This document shows positions 1 to 12,079 of a stretch of 64,000 nucleotides of DNA, piece after piece; within the stretch, counting starts at the first letter, position 1, and every line of letters starts with the position of its first letter. The translations under genes and the position numbers were made by a program. Under the pieces are notes generated by a model. That model was not told the DNA's origin, searched no databases, and saw only the letters and a list, made by a program, of their open reading frames with translations. This DNA is from Mixophyes australis (lineage: Eukaryota; Chordata; Amphibia; Anura; Limnodynastidae): the NCBI GenBank assembly GCA_036250195.1, contig JAVHZZ010000005.1, forward strand, positions 186,722,948 to 186,786,947. The letters run 5' to 3'.

Positions 1-393
1 GAGCCACCGCTATTCTTCTGCGTGAGAGTGAGTCTCATCCAGGCTTAAGCTTTACTGACATTAAGTGCCTGATTCATCAAGGAATGTATCTGCTGTTTTT
101 GTGAGCACCATATGCAAAATAAATTTGCGCATGCCCAGAACCGGATCATACGCAACTAAATGCAGCAACGTTTAATTCATCTTTGTATGCAAAGAACATT
201 TACTACAGTCTATGATTTCTAGGAGGGAACGGGGCGAGGAAAGAGCATTTATCTCGAGTGCACGCAGCCACGTCCAAATAAAGCTTTGGAAATCGCAAAG
301 TTACATGTTTTCTGGCGCATCTATTGCTCCAGCTACAGGGTCAGTCTAAGTTCACCATACAGGGCTAGTCTAGGATCACCCTCATTTCATGGG

Positions 394-395
<2 letters not shown>
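1..395. other. No gene or repeat recognised
   Basis: Ordinary mixed-composition sequence. No long reading frame, splice-bounded exon or recognisable transposon motif was seen on either strand. Confidence 0.5.

Positions 396-435
<40 letters not shown>
396..435. repeat. (TA)n microsatellite
   Basis: About 20 uninterrupted TA dinucleotides. The neighbouring YIYIYI-type translation is only the read-through of this repeat and is not a protein. Confidence 0.95.
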
Positions 436-441
<6 letters not shown>

Positions 442-991
442 GTATAACCTGTTTTGCACATTATTAACAGGTGACAACAATGGAGTAAGTTTTAGGTTTT
501 TTTTCCTGTGCGTTCTCTTTCTGGGAGTTCTCGTTGTGCTCAGTATGCGTGCCTTGATGAATCAGGCACTAAGCAGTGAATAGCATTGCCTTGCCTTCTG
601 AAGCAATGACTGCACCGACGCCATGCCCGCAACACTATAGAACTAAAAGAACTTCACTGCTGGAAACAAGCTCTCAGGAGTATTGCTTGCGGACTTCTTG
701 TTGGGCTGTTTTTAATAACAGTGACTACTCATACTACAGGATGAAAATTGCACTGTATTTGCAGTTGCTCGCCAGCTTTGCCTTGTATTTCAAATTAACG
801 CACAGACGGGGGTATGCATTTCCACTATTACTGCTCTTTGCTAATAATGTTTATCCCTTCATGTTCCATGCTGACATCACCTTACAAACTGTTGGTCATG
901 AAAGTCACTGATGTTCCTGCCAAACACACCCCAAAAATCACTCCTCTTTTTAAAGTCATTAAGTTGCAGCCATGCTTGCCATAATTATAGG
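436..991. other. No gene recognised
   Basis: Short open frames here have no domain, signal or homology that I can recognise. There is no clear repeat. Confidence 0.45.
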
Positions 992-1865
992 TGTAACACC
1001 CTCTTACTCCCGCTAAGGGGTGTACATGTAAGATCTACATGTGGGTGTCAGTTACCAAGTCTTCTTAGTCTGGCTATGTATGGACGTGGATGTAATGACC
1101 ACCAGAGGTGACTTGAGGACCCCCTTGAACCACACACACGCTTCACACAACTCTGACACACAATAAGATTGTTCTTTAATAAAAAAAAAATTTACTTTGA
1201 AGATATATATTTTAAATAGATGTACAAATGATAAATGATAATTAAAATCACAAACACTTTTATGAGGTTGAGTATTAGACTCACTTTAGCTATATTACGG
1301 TAATAAATTGGATGTTGTAGTATCCATCTAATTTTGATATTATGCTAACTATTTCTAATAGACTACAAAATCCCCTTCATAAACTAATCCTAACTCACTA
1401 TAAAATATCACTATGTCTTACACCTATATATAGATTATATTACACTAAATTACTTTATAATAGCCTGAAAGTAATACAAAATTACACTCATTACTTAGAC
1501 TAAATATTAACTAATTAATATTATAACACGGTAAAAACTTCACAGTTCACAGTATTGATTCTTTTAATATCCCTCACTTCCAGCCAGGCTATATATCACA
1601 TTCTCTGAAATAAGTACTGATACTGATGACGGTGTTAAATGAGATCAATCTCACTAAGATATCTGTCTTCTCACAGATCTGTATCAATTATATTTCTCCT
1701 CCTCACATAGGTCTGTCTCCTCTCTCCCTCACCCTGGTGTCCAGTAAAACCATTATTCCTCCTCTCTCCTCTGTAACTGTCAGTTCAGGTGCGATTGCGC
1801 AATATCTTTACATCCGCCGGGGACTCTGGGATATTTTTATTCTCCGCTCGCTGGCAGATGTTACA
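992..1865. mobile_element. Solo LTR, 874 bp, TAGG target duplication
   Basis: The segment begins TGTAACACCC and ends GATGTTACA, giving the TG...CA ends and short inverted termini of a long terminal repeat. It is flanked on both sides by TAGG (988-991 and 1866-1869), a perfect 4-bp target duplication. No internal retrotransposon sequence adjoins it, so it is read as a solo LTR left by LTR-LTR recombination. The middle is very AT-rich with an A-run near 1180. Orientation is uncertain. A Ty3/gypsy or ERV-type source is likely from TSD length, but the family is not identified. Confidence 0.65.
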
Positions 1866-2596
1866 TAGGCAACTAGGGTAGTCCAGCATTTTTTTTATAC
1901 TTGACCATAATGGGATGTTATTGGCTTAATTAACTCACGAGCCACACCAGTGTAGATGCCTTTGGTTTCAACATGCTTGGTGACCCTCATTTACACAGAT
2001 GTTTACATTTTTTTTTTCATTTTCTGTATATAGAGAGAAGAGAAATGCATAGAATATATGTTAAATACTGACACAATTATTATTCTTCTTTCTTTCTTTT
2101 TATTAACATTGCCACATGTTCCCTTGTCATCACACACACAGACACACACGCACCTAGAGGGAACCCATGCAAACAGGAGGAGAACATACATACTTCACAC
2201 AGTTTCTATTTTCATTATTAATTGGTATTATTACTACTACTAATAATATTCAACACATTTTACCTTGTAGAAAATATGAACTAATACTGGGTTATCTGCA
2301 AATGTGTCCTGCAGCAGAAATACTGTTTTGCTATATCATGCACTTATTACTCCTGGGCTAAGCCAGCTTTATGGTTTACCCATGGCTTGGTGGTGGATGC
2401 AGGGGTGCAACATTATGGGTGAATTGGGCCTTTATGTGCTGAAATTACCACTGCAAAAATTTAATTTCTTCTTGAGTTATATTTAAAATAAACTTAATGG
2501 GGTGAAAAGTGCACAGCTAGGGTGATGGTGGGGTAATGGGAATTGAGGAAAAGAAACAGTGTAGTTATAGTTTTCCATAAATACACAGGGCCTGAT
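1866..2596. other. No gene; short CA-rich tract
   Basis: AT-rich sequence with a short CA-rich tract around 2131-2150 and ATT/ACT triplet runs near 2225-2245. Nothing coding is supported. Confidence 0.5.
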
Positions 2597-2797
2597 CATA
2601 CTTGCCAAGACTCCCGGGCTCCCGCGAGAGTTGGCATTTCTCCCGCATCCTGGAATTCCCTTCTTAAACTGGCGCGATTCACAGAGAAAACGTAATTTCC
2701 GTTGCGGGGGGCGGTGCCAAAATGACTCGTTTGGCCGCGCCCCACCCCCTCCCGCCCCCTAGTCACGACCCTCTCCCGGAAACAAGTAGGTAAGTAT
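2597..2797. repeat. CTCCCGGG-type interspersed repeat, copy 1
   Basis: A GC-rich block with the phrase ACTTGCCAAGACTCCCGGGC at its left and AGTAGGTAAGTATG at its right. Related phrases (CTCCCGG, ACTT(G/A)CCAA, GGTAAGTATG, a GGGGCGGGGC-like core) recur at 16165-16490 and 44370-44660. It is therefore an interspersed element, probably a non-autonomous DNA transposon. No transposase is present. Confidence 0.5.
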
Positions 2798-2965
2798 GGG
2801 CCTGATTCATTAAGGAAAATAAGGCAAAACAAGTATTACATTTTCTCCTGGACAAACTATGTTGCAATGCAGGGGGGAAATTAGTTCCCCCTCCAATGTA
2901 ACATGGTTTTACCAGGGTGCAGGTTACTTCTTTTTATGCTTTACCTTTTTTAATTAATCAGGCCC
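2798..2965. mobile_element. Palindromic MITE (GGGCCTGATTCATTAAGG family)
   Basis: Left end GGGCCTGATTCATTAAGG is mirrored by TTAATTAATCAGGCCC at the right end, and the interior also folds back (TGTTGCAATGCAGGGGG against CCAATGTAACATGG). The same family occurs in full at 27202-27535 and as a half copy at 28083. Non-coding; the immediate flanks do not form a perfect TSD. Confidence 0.7.
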
Positions 2966-3066
2966 AATATGTATAGATAATGAGAATATCTTAATTATAC
3001 AGAATAGGGTGTAATACATACAGAACATGTACATGTTTATTTTAATGACTCAGCAACTGCGTTCAC

Positions 3067-3648
3067 CAGGGGCTCCATTAGGGGCTTACAGGGAGTACAG
3101 CAGTATCGGGCCCAACAGCAGAGCGGGGCCCCACCAGCCCTGGGGCATCCGAAGTGAATTAAGGGAGGTAGCAGGCGCCATTTCTAGGTAGCAGCTGCTC
3201 CTGAGATGTGAGAGGATTTGTGGAGAGACACCTTTGCGAGTAATTAAGGATGTGGCAGTGGGCTCCCTTGTAGGCAGCATGTCTGCCTCCACACCCAAGA
3301 TGTCGGGGATCCACAGCTGCCACCATTTGCTCCAGTCTCAGCCCCCAGGTGCCCGGCTGTCGGACAGAGAGCCGCGACAAGGCAAAAAGGCAGCATCACT
3401 GACGTCATGTAATTAATGACGTCACAGCGCTGTTAATAGAAAGGAGCTGAAAGAGGACAGCAAGAAGACGCTGCAACAAACTACTGCAGGGCTTAGATGG
3501 AACCGGGGATGGGAGGTTACTGTTGGGAATGAGGGGAAGGCAAATTTTGGGTAGAAATTTTTTTAAAAATGAGGGTGGGTTGAGGGAAGGAAGGGGGTCT
3601 TGCCTGTTACATTTGTACTGGGTCCCACAATTTCTGGTGGCAGCCCTG
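3067..3648. mobile_element. Non-autonomous hAT-type transposon, 582 bp
   Basis: The left end CAGGGGCTCCATTAGG pairs imperfectly with the right end TGGTGGCAGCCCTG as terminal inverted repeats. Flanks are GCGTTCAC (3059-3066) and GCCTTCAC (3649-3656), an 8-bp target duplication matching at 7 of 8 positions. CAG...CTG ends plus an 8-bp TSD are characteristic of hAT elements. No transposase frame is present, so mobility would have depended on another copy. Confidence 0.65.
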
Positions 3649-3924
3649 GCCTTCACAGTTCCTTGCAATATAAGTCAATTCAAATGCTGGGCTTTCATGT
3701 ACTGAAACAATGGGCTGACAGCTTTGTTACACGTTTAATTCAGCAGGGATGTAACATTTAATTGCCCACATAACAATGGTTTTGGTCCAGGAGGCTCCAC
3801 TGTGCGCTTTTGAGTGTGCACGTAAGCTGCTAAATATGCAGTGAAGCTTCCGTTTTTGCTATAACCCTAAATGTGGCCTCACTGTACATGACCCTGCCTT
3901 GCACATGTTCAAAAGAACAAGCCT

Positions 3925-3990
3925 ACGGCACTGCGGATGCCTTGTAGCGCCTTATAAATAAATATTAATAATAATAATAATAATAAAGCC
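3925..3990 (+). mobile_element. L2-like LINE 3' tail fragment
   Basis: The phrase GCGCCTTATAAATAAATATT is followed by (AAT)n. This resembles the 3' ends of the L2 copies at 35945-36055 and, in reverse, 56975. Only the last ~65 bp is preserved, as expected for strong 5' truncation. Confidence 0.5.
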
Positions 3991-4858
3991 TAGCCCTGAA
4001 CATTCATCACCTCCGCTAACTCCCATCTTTTATCGACTGCTTAAAGGCGGAACTACCATAATTTGAAGGGGTGCCCCATACAGCTGTGAGTGTTGTAGCA
4101 GCCTCACACTTTTCAACCACAATAGTTGTCACGCTTGAATTATAGTACGTAAAACAAAAAGAATAAAACAGTAAAATATACACACACAGTCTAGGGTCCT
4201 GGAACCTGCCTCACGAGATCTGTAAAACCTCTTTGGCCTGAGGTACCTGTTCCATTCTGTCCTAGTCAAACTGTGTGCAGTACCTCTATGCCTAATCCGA
4301 TGGTGCCAGCAAACAGAAATCTAGTTAATTAATTGGCTCTACCCTTTCTGCCTTACCTTTCCTGTGCTAGATAATTGTTTATCCAGAACTCTATTTAGCT
4401 CCTGCTATTTCAGGACTGACAAGTTTTTTGCTGGCACCCCCCGGGGCTTACCAATCTATGTAGGCCTGCTACTCCTGCCATTAAATTCTTATTTTGAGCC
4501 TGTTTCTCAGTGCTGTCAGCAAGAGCCTGATACACACATGCTTACTAGATATAATAAAAGTACATTCATTATCAAGATCACAAAAAGGCAAGAGAAGGCA
4601 AATACAGTATTTTGTAGCCACAACATAGTGGGAGTGTTTAGGTGTATGTACCTATTCTAGTTAGGTGTTCTAATTTAAGGCTTTTACTGAAATAGCCAGA
4701 AACAACCCTGCCGAAGGCTTTCCTAGTATTTTCAGTTAAAACCACAAAAGTATGAAATCTGATTTCTCAGTCAGGCCCCCACCCCTGAATTTCGAGGATC
4801 TTCTACATTGTTGGCAAGTCCATCCTTCATTACTTCCTGTTTCATCATCACTACTAAC
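3991..4858. other. No gene recognised
   Basis: Unique-looking AT-rich sequence. The open frame at 4364-4660 shows no recognisable domain. Confidence 0.45.
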
Positions 4859-5600
4859 TAGAGATGGGCGGGTCCGGTTCTCCGAGAACCGAACCCACCC
4901 GAACTTTGGGTATCCGAGTACCGAGCTGAGCAGCTCGGTACTCTCCCGCCCATTCCGAATCCAAATCGAGGCCGAACGTCATTGTGACGTCGTCGGATCT
5001 CGGGGCTCGGTTCTCGCGATACTTCAACTTTATAAATACACGCCTCCACAGCAATCCATCGCCATTTGACAGAGGGAGAGAGCAGGGTGTAGTCATAGGC
5101 TAATTAGAGCAGGGACAGAGAATACAATATTGTTCTTGCAATTGCTCTAACCAAAATCGCTAGTGCAGAGAGGAGGATAGAGGTTTATTATTTTTTCTTC
5201 ATATTTGGCACTCCCCAGCGCTTTTGGGGTGTCCCCCATAATTGTGCATAAATATTTCTGGCTGTCAAAAGTCATATCTGTCAGCAGTATCTACTAAATA
5301 ATTTGTAGCACTCCTCAGTGCTTTTGGGGTGTCCTCCCTAATTGTGCATTAATATTTCTGGCTGTCAAAAGTCATATCTGTCAGCAGTATCTACTAAATA
5401 ATTTGTAGCACACCTCAGTGCTTTTGGGGTGTCCTCCCTAATTGTGCAATAATATTTCTGGCTGTCAAAAGTCATTTCTGTCAGCAGTATCTACTAAATA
5501 ATTTTTAGCACACCTCAGTGCTTTTGGGGTGTCCTCCCTAATTGTGCATTAATATTTCTGGCTGTCAAAAGTCATATCTGTCAGCTGGGGAACGAGTTAG
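4859..5600 (+). mobile_element. GAGATGGGCGGG-type repeat element with 100-bp tandem array
   Basis: It begins GAGATGGGCGGGTCCGGTTC, followed by a segment with repeated CCGAACCCACCCGAAC and CTCGGTACTC motifs and a CGCGATACTTC segment. The same architecture lies in reverse at 28641-29310 (end GAGCCCGCTCATCTCT), so this is an interspersed family. Downstream is a precise tandem array, listed separately. No protein is encoded. The right border is uncertain. Confidence 0.55.
5208..5587 (+). repeat. 100-bp tandem repeat, about 3.8 copies
   Basis: Units begin at 5208, 5308, 5408 and 5508, exactly 100 bp apart. Each starts GCAC(T/A)CC(C/T)CAG(C/T)GCTTTTGGGG and contains ATTTCTGGCTGTCAAAAGTC. Few substitutions separate the units, so the expansion is relatively recent. 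Confidence 0.9.
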
Positions 5601-6480
5601 GGTAGAGTGAGACGTTTTTTATTGAATATTTTAGATTTTAATTTTCCTATATTATTTATTATTTCCTTGTTTTAATTTGTATTCATTTATTTTATGTGTT
5701 CTCTTTTCTTTCTAACCTATTGACAACCTGGCAAACTGTTGGAAGCAGAGACTATTACTGCCAGCTCAGTTCTAGCACTTGCCGATTGCAAGGAATGTAG
5801 AGATTTCCATGCTACACAAACATTAAATACTTCAAACTACGTCATACATGTAATAACATCGAGTATGATAATAAAGTGCTTAAGGATAAAATAGATTTAA
5901 CCCCAGGTTCCTTTAGTTTGATTTTTTACTTCCAATTCAACTAAGGACCAGGTCAGAATCATAGATCAAACTCTTTAAAGTCTACATGCATAACCTTTGG
6001 CTCTCCAAGTACCTCCTATTAATTGATCACACCATTTTGAACTTTTGCTGACATTGGGGGAAATAATAAAACAAAGATTGGCTGAAAAAATACATTATAG
6101 ACAGACAATCAGCTTTAACGTCTCTCAATGCTTTCCGTCTCCAATTACAGTATAATGCTCAGACCAGGTAAAAGGTATTAACATTGAAATATGAAAAAAG
6201 GTCTACTAAAAAAACAAACAGACAGCCCGTCATTCTGCAGATTAAAAGCCTACAACTTCTATTATTCACATTAGAAGAAATCTAAAATGTTCTCTAAGTA
6301 GCAGCTTCCGGGTTCAGATCCAGTTCACCAAACTGAAAGCAGGGGAGACTCGAGAGGCATATACAGTGGAAAACAAATAGGGTCAAACAATACCTTGTGC
6401 CTGGTACAATATGCTGAGCCACATCTGCTGCCAAGTATGCAAATATGAGCCATGTAATTGCTGGGAAGTTTAATATAGTC
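5601..6480. other. No gene recognised
   Basis: AT-rich sequence without coding or repeat signal that I can name. Confidence 0.45.
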
Positions 6481-6700
6481 ATATCTGGTGTCCAATTTAA
6501 TATGTAAAGCCTTTCTGGTGTCTAGACTAATATGAACAACCTTTCTTTATACTTATTCTAATATGTAGCACCATTTCTGGTGCCTAGTCTAATATGTAGA
6601 GTATTATCTGGTGCAAAGACTAATATGTAGAGCCTTTTCTGGTGCCAAGAACAAGATGCAAAGCCTTATCTAGTACAAAGTCTAAAAGATGCATCGTGGT
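6481..6700 (+). repeat. Degenerate tandem repeat, ~37-bp unit
   Basis: About six diverged units share CTAATATGTAGAGCC followed by TTTCTGGTGCC. It adjoins the probable LTR-derived sequence to the right and may be part of it. Confidence 0.65.
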
Positions 6701-6899
6701 AAGTTCAAAGTAATAATTCAAAGGAAAACATTAGCACCAAAGAACTTAAATGACCAACACCAAAATCCAATTCAATGGTCCCATGAGCCGTAGCCTGGAA
6801 TGGAGAAGTTTTCTTCATTGACATGCTCAAAGGCTGTTTCAGTCACTTGAGTTGTCTGGGAACCATTATGAATGTGAGCAAAGATCTGGTGACTACCTA

Positions 6900-7900
6900 T
6901 CAGTCAGGATTCCCAGTATGAAGAGAGTAGAGTAGTATAAATGAAACAGAGTGTCTTTATTTTGAACAGGAATAAACTAAATGCAGTCAATGGTAAAACA
7001 GCTAGAACTAGTCCATAGAAACAGCAGGAACAGGATCCCAGGATTACCAGGTTTAGCTGAGGAAGCAGGAGACACTGGATGATCCATGATAGAGTTAGAC
7101 TAGAGGAAGATCAAGCAAGCCAGGGTCAGAAGTTGGCAGATCAACAACACTACCAAATCCAGACATTGGATGATCCACAAAAGAGTCAGACTAGATGAAG
7201 GTCAGGCAAGCCAGGGTCAGAAGCTGTGAGATCCACAACAGTACCAGAGAGTAAACAGGAGCTAAGTCAAACGAAGCCAGAGTCAGGGTCACACAAAGGG
7301 TGCAATACGAGGAGACAAACAAGTGTCAGATACAAAGAGACAAATCAGAATCAAATCACAGGAATTTCTAAGAGAGACCAGCAGCAGTAACAAGTGATGA
7401 ACTGGTCCAGTTTTCTGGAAAAGAAAGTCTGATCAAGGCCAGGCACAGGTGATCAGGATCCAAATCCAATGATGAGAACTTAACCCCTTGCAGGCAAATT
7501 TCTGGTATTGGCATAGCAGCATCCACAGGAGAGATGCTGAACTGCAGATGGAAGAAGATTGTTCCTCTTTAGGGCGGTTACCAGACACCCAAAAACAAGG
7601 AAATTTAAGATCACTTGAAAAAGTCAGAGTCATAGTCTAGAGTTAAGCAAGTAGCTGAAAAGTCATCATCTAATACGACAGGATATCCAAAGGGCAAAAA
7701 ATGTATAGAAACCGCACCCAATGAAAGCTAAGACCCAAAATCTCCTTTCCTCTTCTTCTTTCATTTTACAAGATGAAAGGAATAGAGGACAGCACAAAAT
7801 GGACAGAACACAAAGACAATTCCAAGACTGGTCTAACTGGAGATATTAAAGATGGCACAGATGAACCGCAGATTGGATCTGCAAGTGATGGGGCAAACTC
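6900..7900 (-). mobile_element. Probable LTR-retrotransposon fragment
   Basis: Read on the minus strand, the region has an AATAAAG polyadenylation-like motif near 6960 and repeated GACCCTGGCTTGCCTGA phrases at about 7115 and 7200 within a diverged ~113-bp tandem duplication. This style resembles the long gypsy-type LTRs elsewhere in the window (33597-35465). I could not find both TG/CA ends or a TSD, so the borders are approximate. Confidence 0.35.
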
Positions 7901-9640
7901 TTTTCCCCGGTAGACCGGTGATCTAACGAGGTCGTCCGTAGGCCACTGAAGTTTTTGGTGTTTTTTTGTTTTGTTTTTGTTTTTTGTTTTTTTTTAAAAC
8001 AAGGAAGGTGGCTGATCTGCTTCCCCGGAATCAGCCACCTTCTCTATAGTAGCCGCAGATCCGTCCCTCCCTTTCCCCTATGTGTGGCCTATCTCATAAG
8101 AAATAGATGTCATATGGGACACGCACCATGTGACAAGTGTTGTCCTATGTGGAAGCGGCTGATAGGTAAGTGTAATGGCAGGGGGGGGGCTGATATCAAT
8201 GTTGTGTGTGCGTGCTTTGACAAGGGGGCTTGTGGCAATGTAATGTGTGTGTGTGTGACGGCAAAGAGGTTTGTAGCAATGCACTGTGTGTGTGTGTGTG
8301 TGATGACAAGGGGACATGTGGCAAAGTAATGTGTGTGTGTGTGTGTGTGTGTGTGATGACCAGGGGGCTTGTGGCAATGTAATGTGTGTGTGTGTGTGTG
8401 ATGACAAGGGGGTTTGTGGCAATGTAATCTGTGTGTGTGATGACAAAGGGTGGCAATGTAATGTGTGTGTGTGATGACAAGAAGCTTGAGGCAATTTAAT
8501 GAGTGCGCTGACCAGCGGGTCTTGTGGCAATGTAATGTGTGTGTGAGGGCAGGGGATCTTGTGACAATGTAATGTGTGTGTAAGGGCAGGAGGTCTTGTG
8601 GCAATGTAATGTGTGTGTGAAGGCAGGGGGTCTTGTCACAATGTAATGTGTGTATAAGGGCAGGAGGTCTTGTGGAAATGTAATGTGTGTGTGAGGGCAG
8701 GGGGTCTTGTGGCAACGTAATGTGTGTGAGGGCAGGGGGTCTTGTGGCAATGTAATGTGTGTGTGAGGGCAGGGGGTCTTGAGGCAATTTAATGAGTGCG
8801 CTGACCAGCGGGTCTTGTGGCAATGTAATGTGTGTGTGAGGGCAGGGGGTCTTGTGGCAATGTAATGTGTGTGTGAGGGCAGGGAGTCTTGTGGCAATGT
8901 AATGTGTGTGTGAGGGCAGGGGGTCTTGTGGCAATGTAATGTGTGTGTGAGGGCAGGGGGTCTTGTGGCAATGTAATGTGTGTGTGAGGGCAGGGGGTCT
9001 TGTGGCAATGTCATGTGTGTGTGAGGACAGGGGGTCTTGTGGCAATGTAATGTGTGTGTGAGGGCAGGGGGTCTTGTGGCAATGTAATGTGTGTGTAAGG
9101 GCAGGAGATCTTGTGGAAATGTAATGTGTGTGTGAGGACAGGGGGTCTTGTGTGTGTAAGGTGAGGTGATGAGACCTTTATTTTAATGGTGGGGTGGTTT
9201 GGGGATATTAATTGAATGTGGGGCTGAGTTTGAGAAGGAGGGCTATTTATTAAATGTGAATATGAATTATTTAATGCCGGGATGGTTGTGGTAAAGGATT
9301 ATATTTATTAAACATGAATGCTATTAATTTATTGCTGGGGTAGTTTGGAGGAAGTGAAATAAGTTTATTTACTTAATGTGAATATTATTATTTTAATGTT
9401 GGGGCTGGAGAGAGGCCTAATTATTAAATGTGGGTGCTTTTGATTTAACACTAGAGCTCGTTAAAGTTTTCTAAATTTCATGTACCCATTTTTTCCCAAA
9501 TAGGGCCTCCAGTATTGAAGGATCCAGACAAGTGGCAACTAAGCAAGAGACACCAGCGACCAGAGGTATGAGTGTCAACAACAGGTAGGAGAGAGTAGGT
9601 CAGTCTTTTTCTATATTGGCAGTTCCTCTGCACCATGTTA
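7880..9640 (+). mobile_element. Minisatellite-bearing repeat family, copy A
   Basis: A long minisatellite (8190-9150) is followed by an AT-rich run of TTTAATG/GGGGTGGTTTGG phrases and then CCTCCAGTATTGAAGGATCC and CAACAACAGGTAGGAG. The same order of non-repetitive phrases is found at 26630-27140, at 39600-41100 and, in reverse, at 12290-13260. These are copies of one interspersed element. No coding capacity is seen. The 39133-42279 copy has hAT-type ends, which suggests the superfamily. Confidence 0.5.
8190..9150 (+). repeat. Minisatellite, ~36-bp unit with higher-order structure
   Basis: About 26 units of the form (GT)n-GAGGGCAGGGGGTCTTGTGGCAATGTAAT. Early units carry GATGAC in place of GAGGGC and variable GT runs. 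A distinctive variant (TTGAGGCAATTTAATGAGTG) occurs at 8486 and again at 8779, 293 bp apart, showing duplication of a block of about eight units. The HTHITLPQ-type open frames on the other strand are translations of this repeat. Confidence 0.9.
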
Positions 9641-10213
9641 ATAAATAAACACCTATATGTATATTGTAATGACATTTTCTGGTACTGGTTTTCTTCTGCT
9701 AAATTTAATTGCTCATTTTGTCTTACTTTCTATGTATTAGTCAAAGTGTACCCATCACTCGTACACAGAGGAGGCAGCCATTATATGGGTGAACCAATAA
9801 TCATACCTCCTAACTGTCCTGATTTCAGCGGGACAGTCCTGATTTAGAGCTCTGTCCTGCCCGGTACAGAACTGGGTGGGAATGTTGGCAGAAGGGTGAT
9901 ATATAATGGGCAGTCTAGCACTTTACATCCTTCTGGTGGTATAGTCAACTTTCAACTAATGCCGCCTCATTTTGTGTTTGACTTTCCTACAGTTGAATTG
10001 GTCCTCCCCACATGAGGCCACTTCTACAATTTTTTTCCAGGGCCATTTTATGTTCCCAATCCACCCCTGAATGTTTCTCTTCTGGTAAGAGTACCTGATG
10101 ATGGTGATTACAGAGTAGGGAGTATCACCTCGATACTTGATAAATAAGCATTCCCAACTGGGGATATTGCTGGCGATAACACTATTAGTATATATATGAC
10201 AAAACGAAAACAA

Positions 10214-10257
10214 GCCGTTTTGCTGGAGAAAGCACTTGTTGTCTCCAGCAAAATGGC
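10214..10257. repeat. Hairpin core of a palindromic MITE
   Basis: GCCGTTTTGCTGGAGA (10214-10229) pairs with TCTCCAGCAAAATGGC (10242-10257) at all but one position. Flanking text ending CTTTGATAAATTAGCCCC at ~10280 looks like the terminus of a small non-coding DNA transposon. The left terminus was not found. Confidence 0.5.
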
Positions 10258-10289
10258 TTTTCACCCTTTGATAAATTAGCCCCTGTGCT

Positions 10290-11440
10290 CTATACCTAAA
10301 TCTACCTCCCTAGGCTAAAACTTGCCAACCAGTCCCTGGAAGTGAGCCAGGAAAAGGTAGACGGATGGAGCCTGGGGCAGGCTGGAGGACTGGAGGTGTA
10401 ACAAAGTAGTGGCTGCCTTGGGCCCCAAGGACCACCTGGGGGCATTAATCATCCACTTACATTTCTTATATGGTAGAACCACCCCTGGTTGGCAACTCTG
10501 CAAATGCTTTGGAACTAAATCAAATATGTATTCCCATTTTGGAAAATAAATAAAAATGTAATACACCATAATATTAGCACATTAAATGCAACAAGTGTGG
10601 CTTTTTACTACTAATTTTCTATCTGTGAAAATATTAATTTGCTGTTGGGAATAACTGTCAGACGCTGGACCCACACCTGACACATGAAATCACTCCTATT
10701 AATGCACTGTAATATATTTAGATATAATCATCTCACTACTATCAAAGTTTCCACTCTTTATGAGCCACTCAGAATTTCAAAAATGCATTGCTTTGATCAT
10801 AACTATTATGGAAGACAATCCAGCCCATTATAGTCAGTGTTTGCTGGTGATTCATAATTGAGATTATGTCAAGTAGTTTGCTTTGTGATTAGCATCAGAA
10901 GTAAGTGCATATGGATTTACAGCATAGTAACCGTAACACTCACCATGTTCCAAATGTCAAGCATAGGCCAGACAGTGTCATTACCACTCCTAAGTAAATC
11001 ACTATCATTAAGTGATTAAACTTTTAGTCTATAAACATATTAGAAATGATTATCCAGAAAAGACATTAATGCTTAAAACATTACTTTCAATCTATGTGTC
11101 ATGCTTTATATTGCTATATAATAAAGGATATAGCACACCAAGGAATTGAAAGCAGTTTAATGTATATATTGTGTCTTCAAAAGTACAGTAGTAAACCAGC
11201 TGACTATTCATTGAAAGAATTGACATTAAATAGCGTATATCCCATTTTTATTGAAACCAACAAATCACAGCAGTTTAGATTGCTTACAACCTTCTCTACA
11301 AATTGCTCAGTTACATAATTCATAATCACATTAACCATAGTTACATAATTCATACATTCAAATTAAATAATCACTGTTCTAAGGTTTGTGTATGAACCAT
11401 GAACAAATATGGCCAAGCAGTGCAAATGTCTCTTCTTCTC
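10290..11440. other. No gene recognised
   Basis: AT-rich sequence with short open frames only. No domain or repeat was recognised. Confidence 0.45.
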
Positions 11441-11478
11441 TCCCCCCCCCACCCCCCCCCCCCCCCCCCCCCGCCCCC
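11441..11478. repeat. Poly-C tract
   Basis: Nearly uninterrupted C for about 38 bases, broken by single A and G bases. The complementary G tract could form a quadruplex. The length is likely unstable. Confidence 0.9.
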
Positions 11479-12079
11479 TTCAAATTCCGGACGATTGGCC
11501 AATTTGTCAGTGGTTGGGAACTCTCAGTATGATTCTACCAACTTGTAGGGGAAGCACGTGGCATAGAGGATCTACAGCGTAGGACTGCAAGGTATTCCTC
11601 CTTCTGATGACAGTTGTGACTAGGGGCATTCCTTGAAGAATTTGATCTAACCACAATGAGGAGTGTCATGCTGTGCACAAATGCAAAAACAATTAAGGGG
11701 AAACTGAAGGCATTTTTCACTAATAACTTAAAGCTGTAACTAAAATAACTTTCTAAAAATAAATGTATCCCCCCACATACCTGAACACTTTTCATTTATA
11801 ACGTTGTTTTGTCAGAGAGTATTTTTTCCCTTTCAGAAAATGGACACATATAGCAAGGTAGGTATTTATGTATATTTCATTGTATATTTGTATGTATATG
11901 TATGTATATGTGTGGGTATCACTACATTACAAAAAAAGGTCATAAATAAGTGATTTGATAAAAAGACAAAGAAATAGAGGGTAAACAATTCTGGCCATGC
12001 TAACAGGGTTTACAGGGGCAAATGCAGGTTACACAAAATTGGGACTATCCAATCACAATCAGGACAGTTGTCATACTAA

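Noticed and set aside
8110..9045. 311-residue His/Thr/Pro-rich open frame on the minus strand
   Set aside because: It is a translation of the 36-bp minisatellite, with the same repeat open in other frames. No start context, signal or unique sequence supports a gene.
8190..9150. CRISPR-like array
   Set aside because: Units are directly contiguous with no unique spacers, and the host is a eukaryote. It is a minisatellite.
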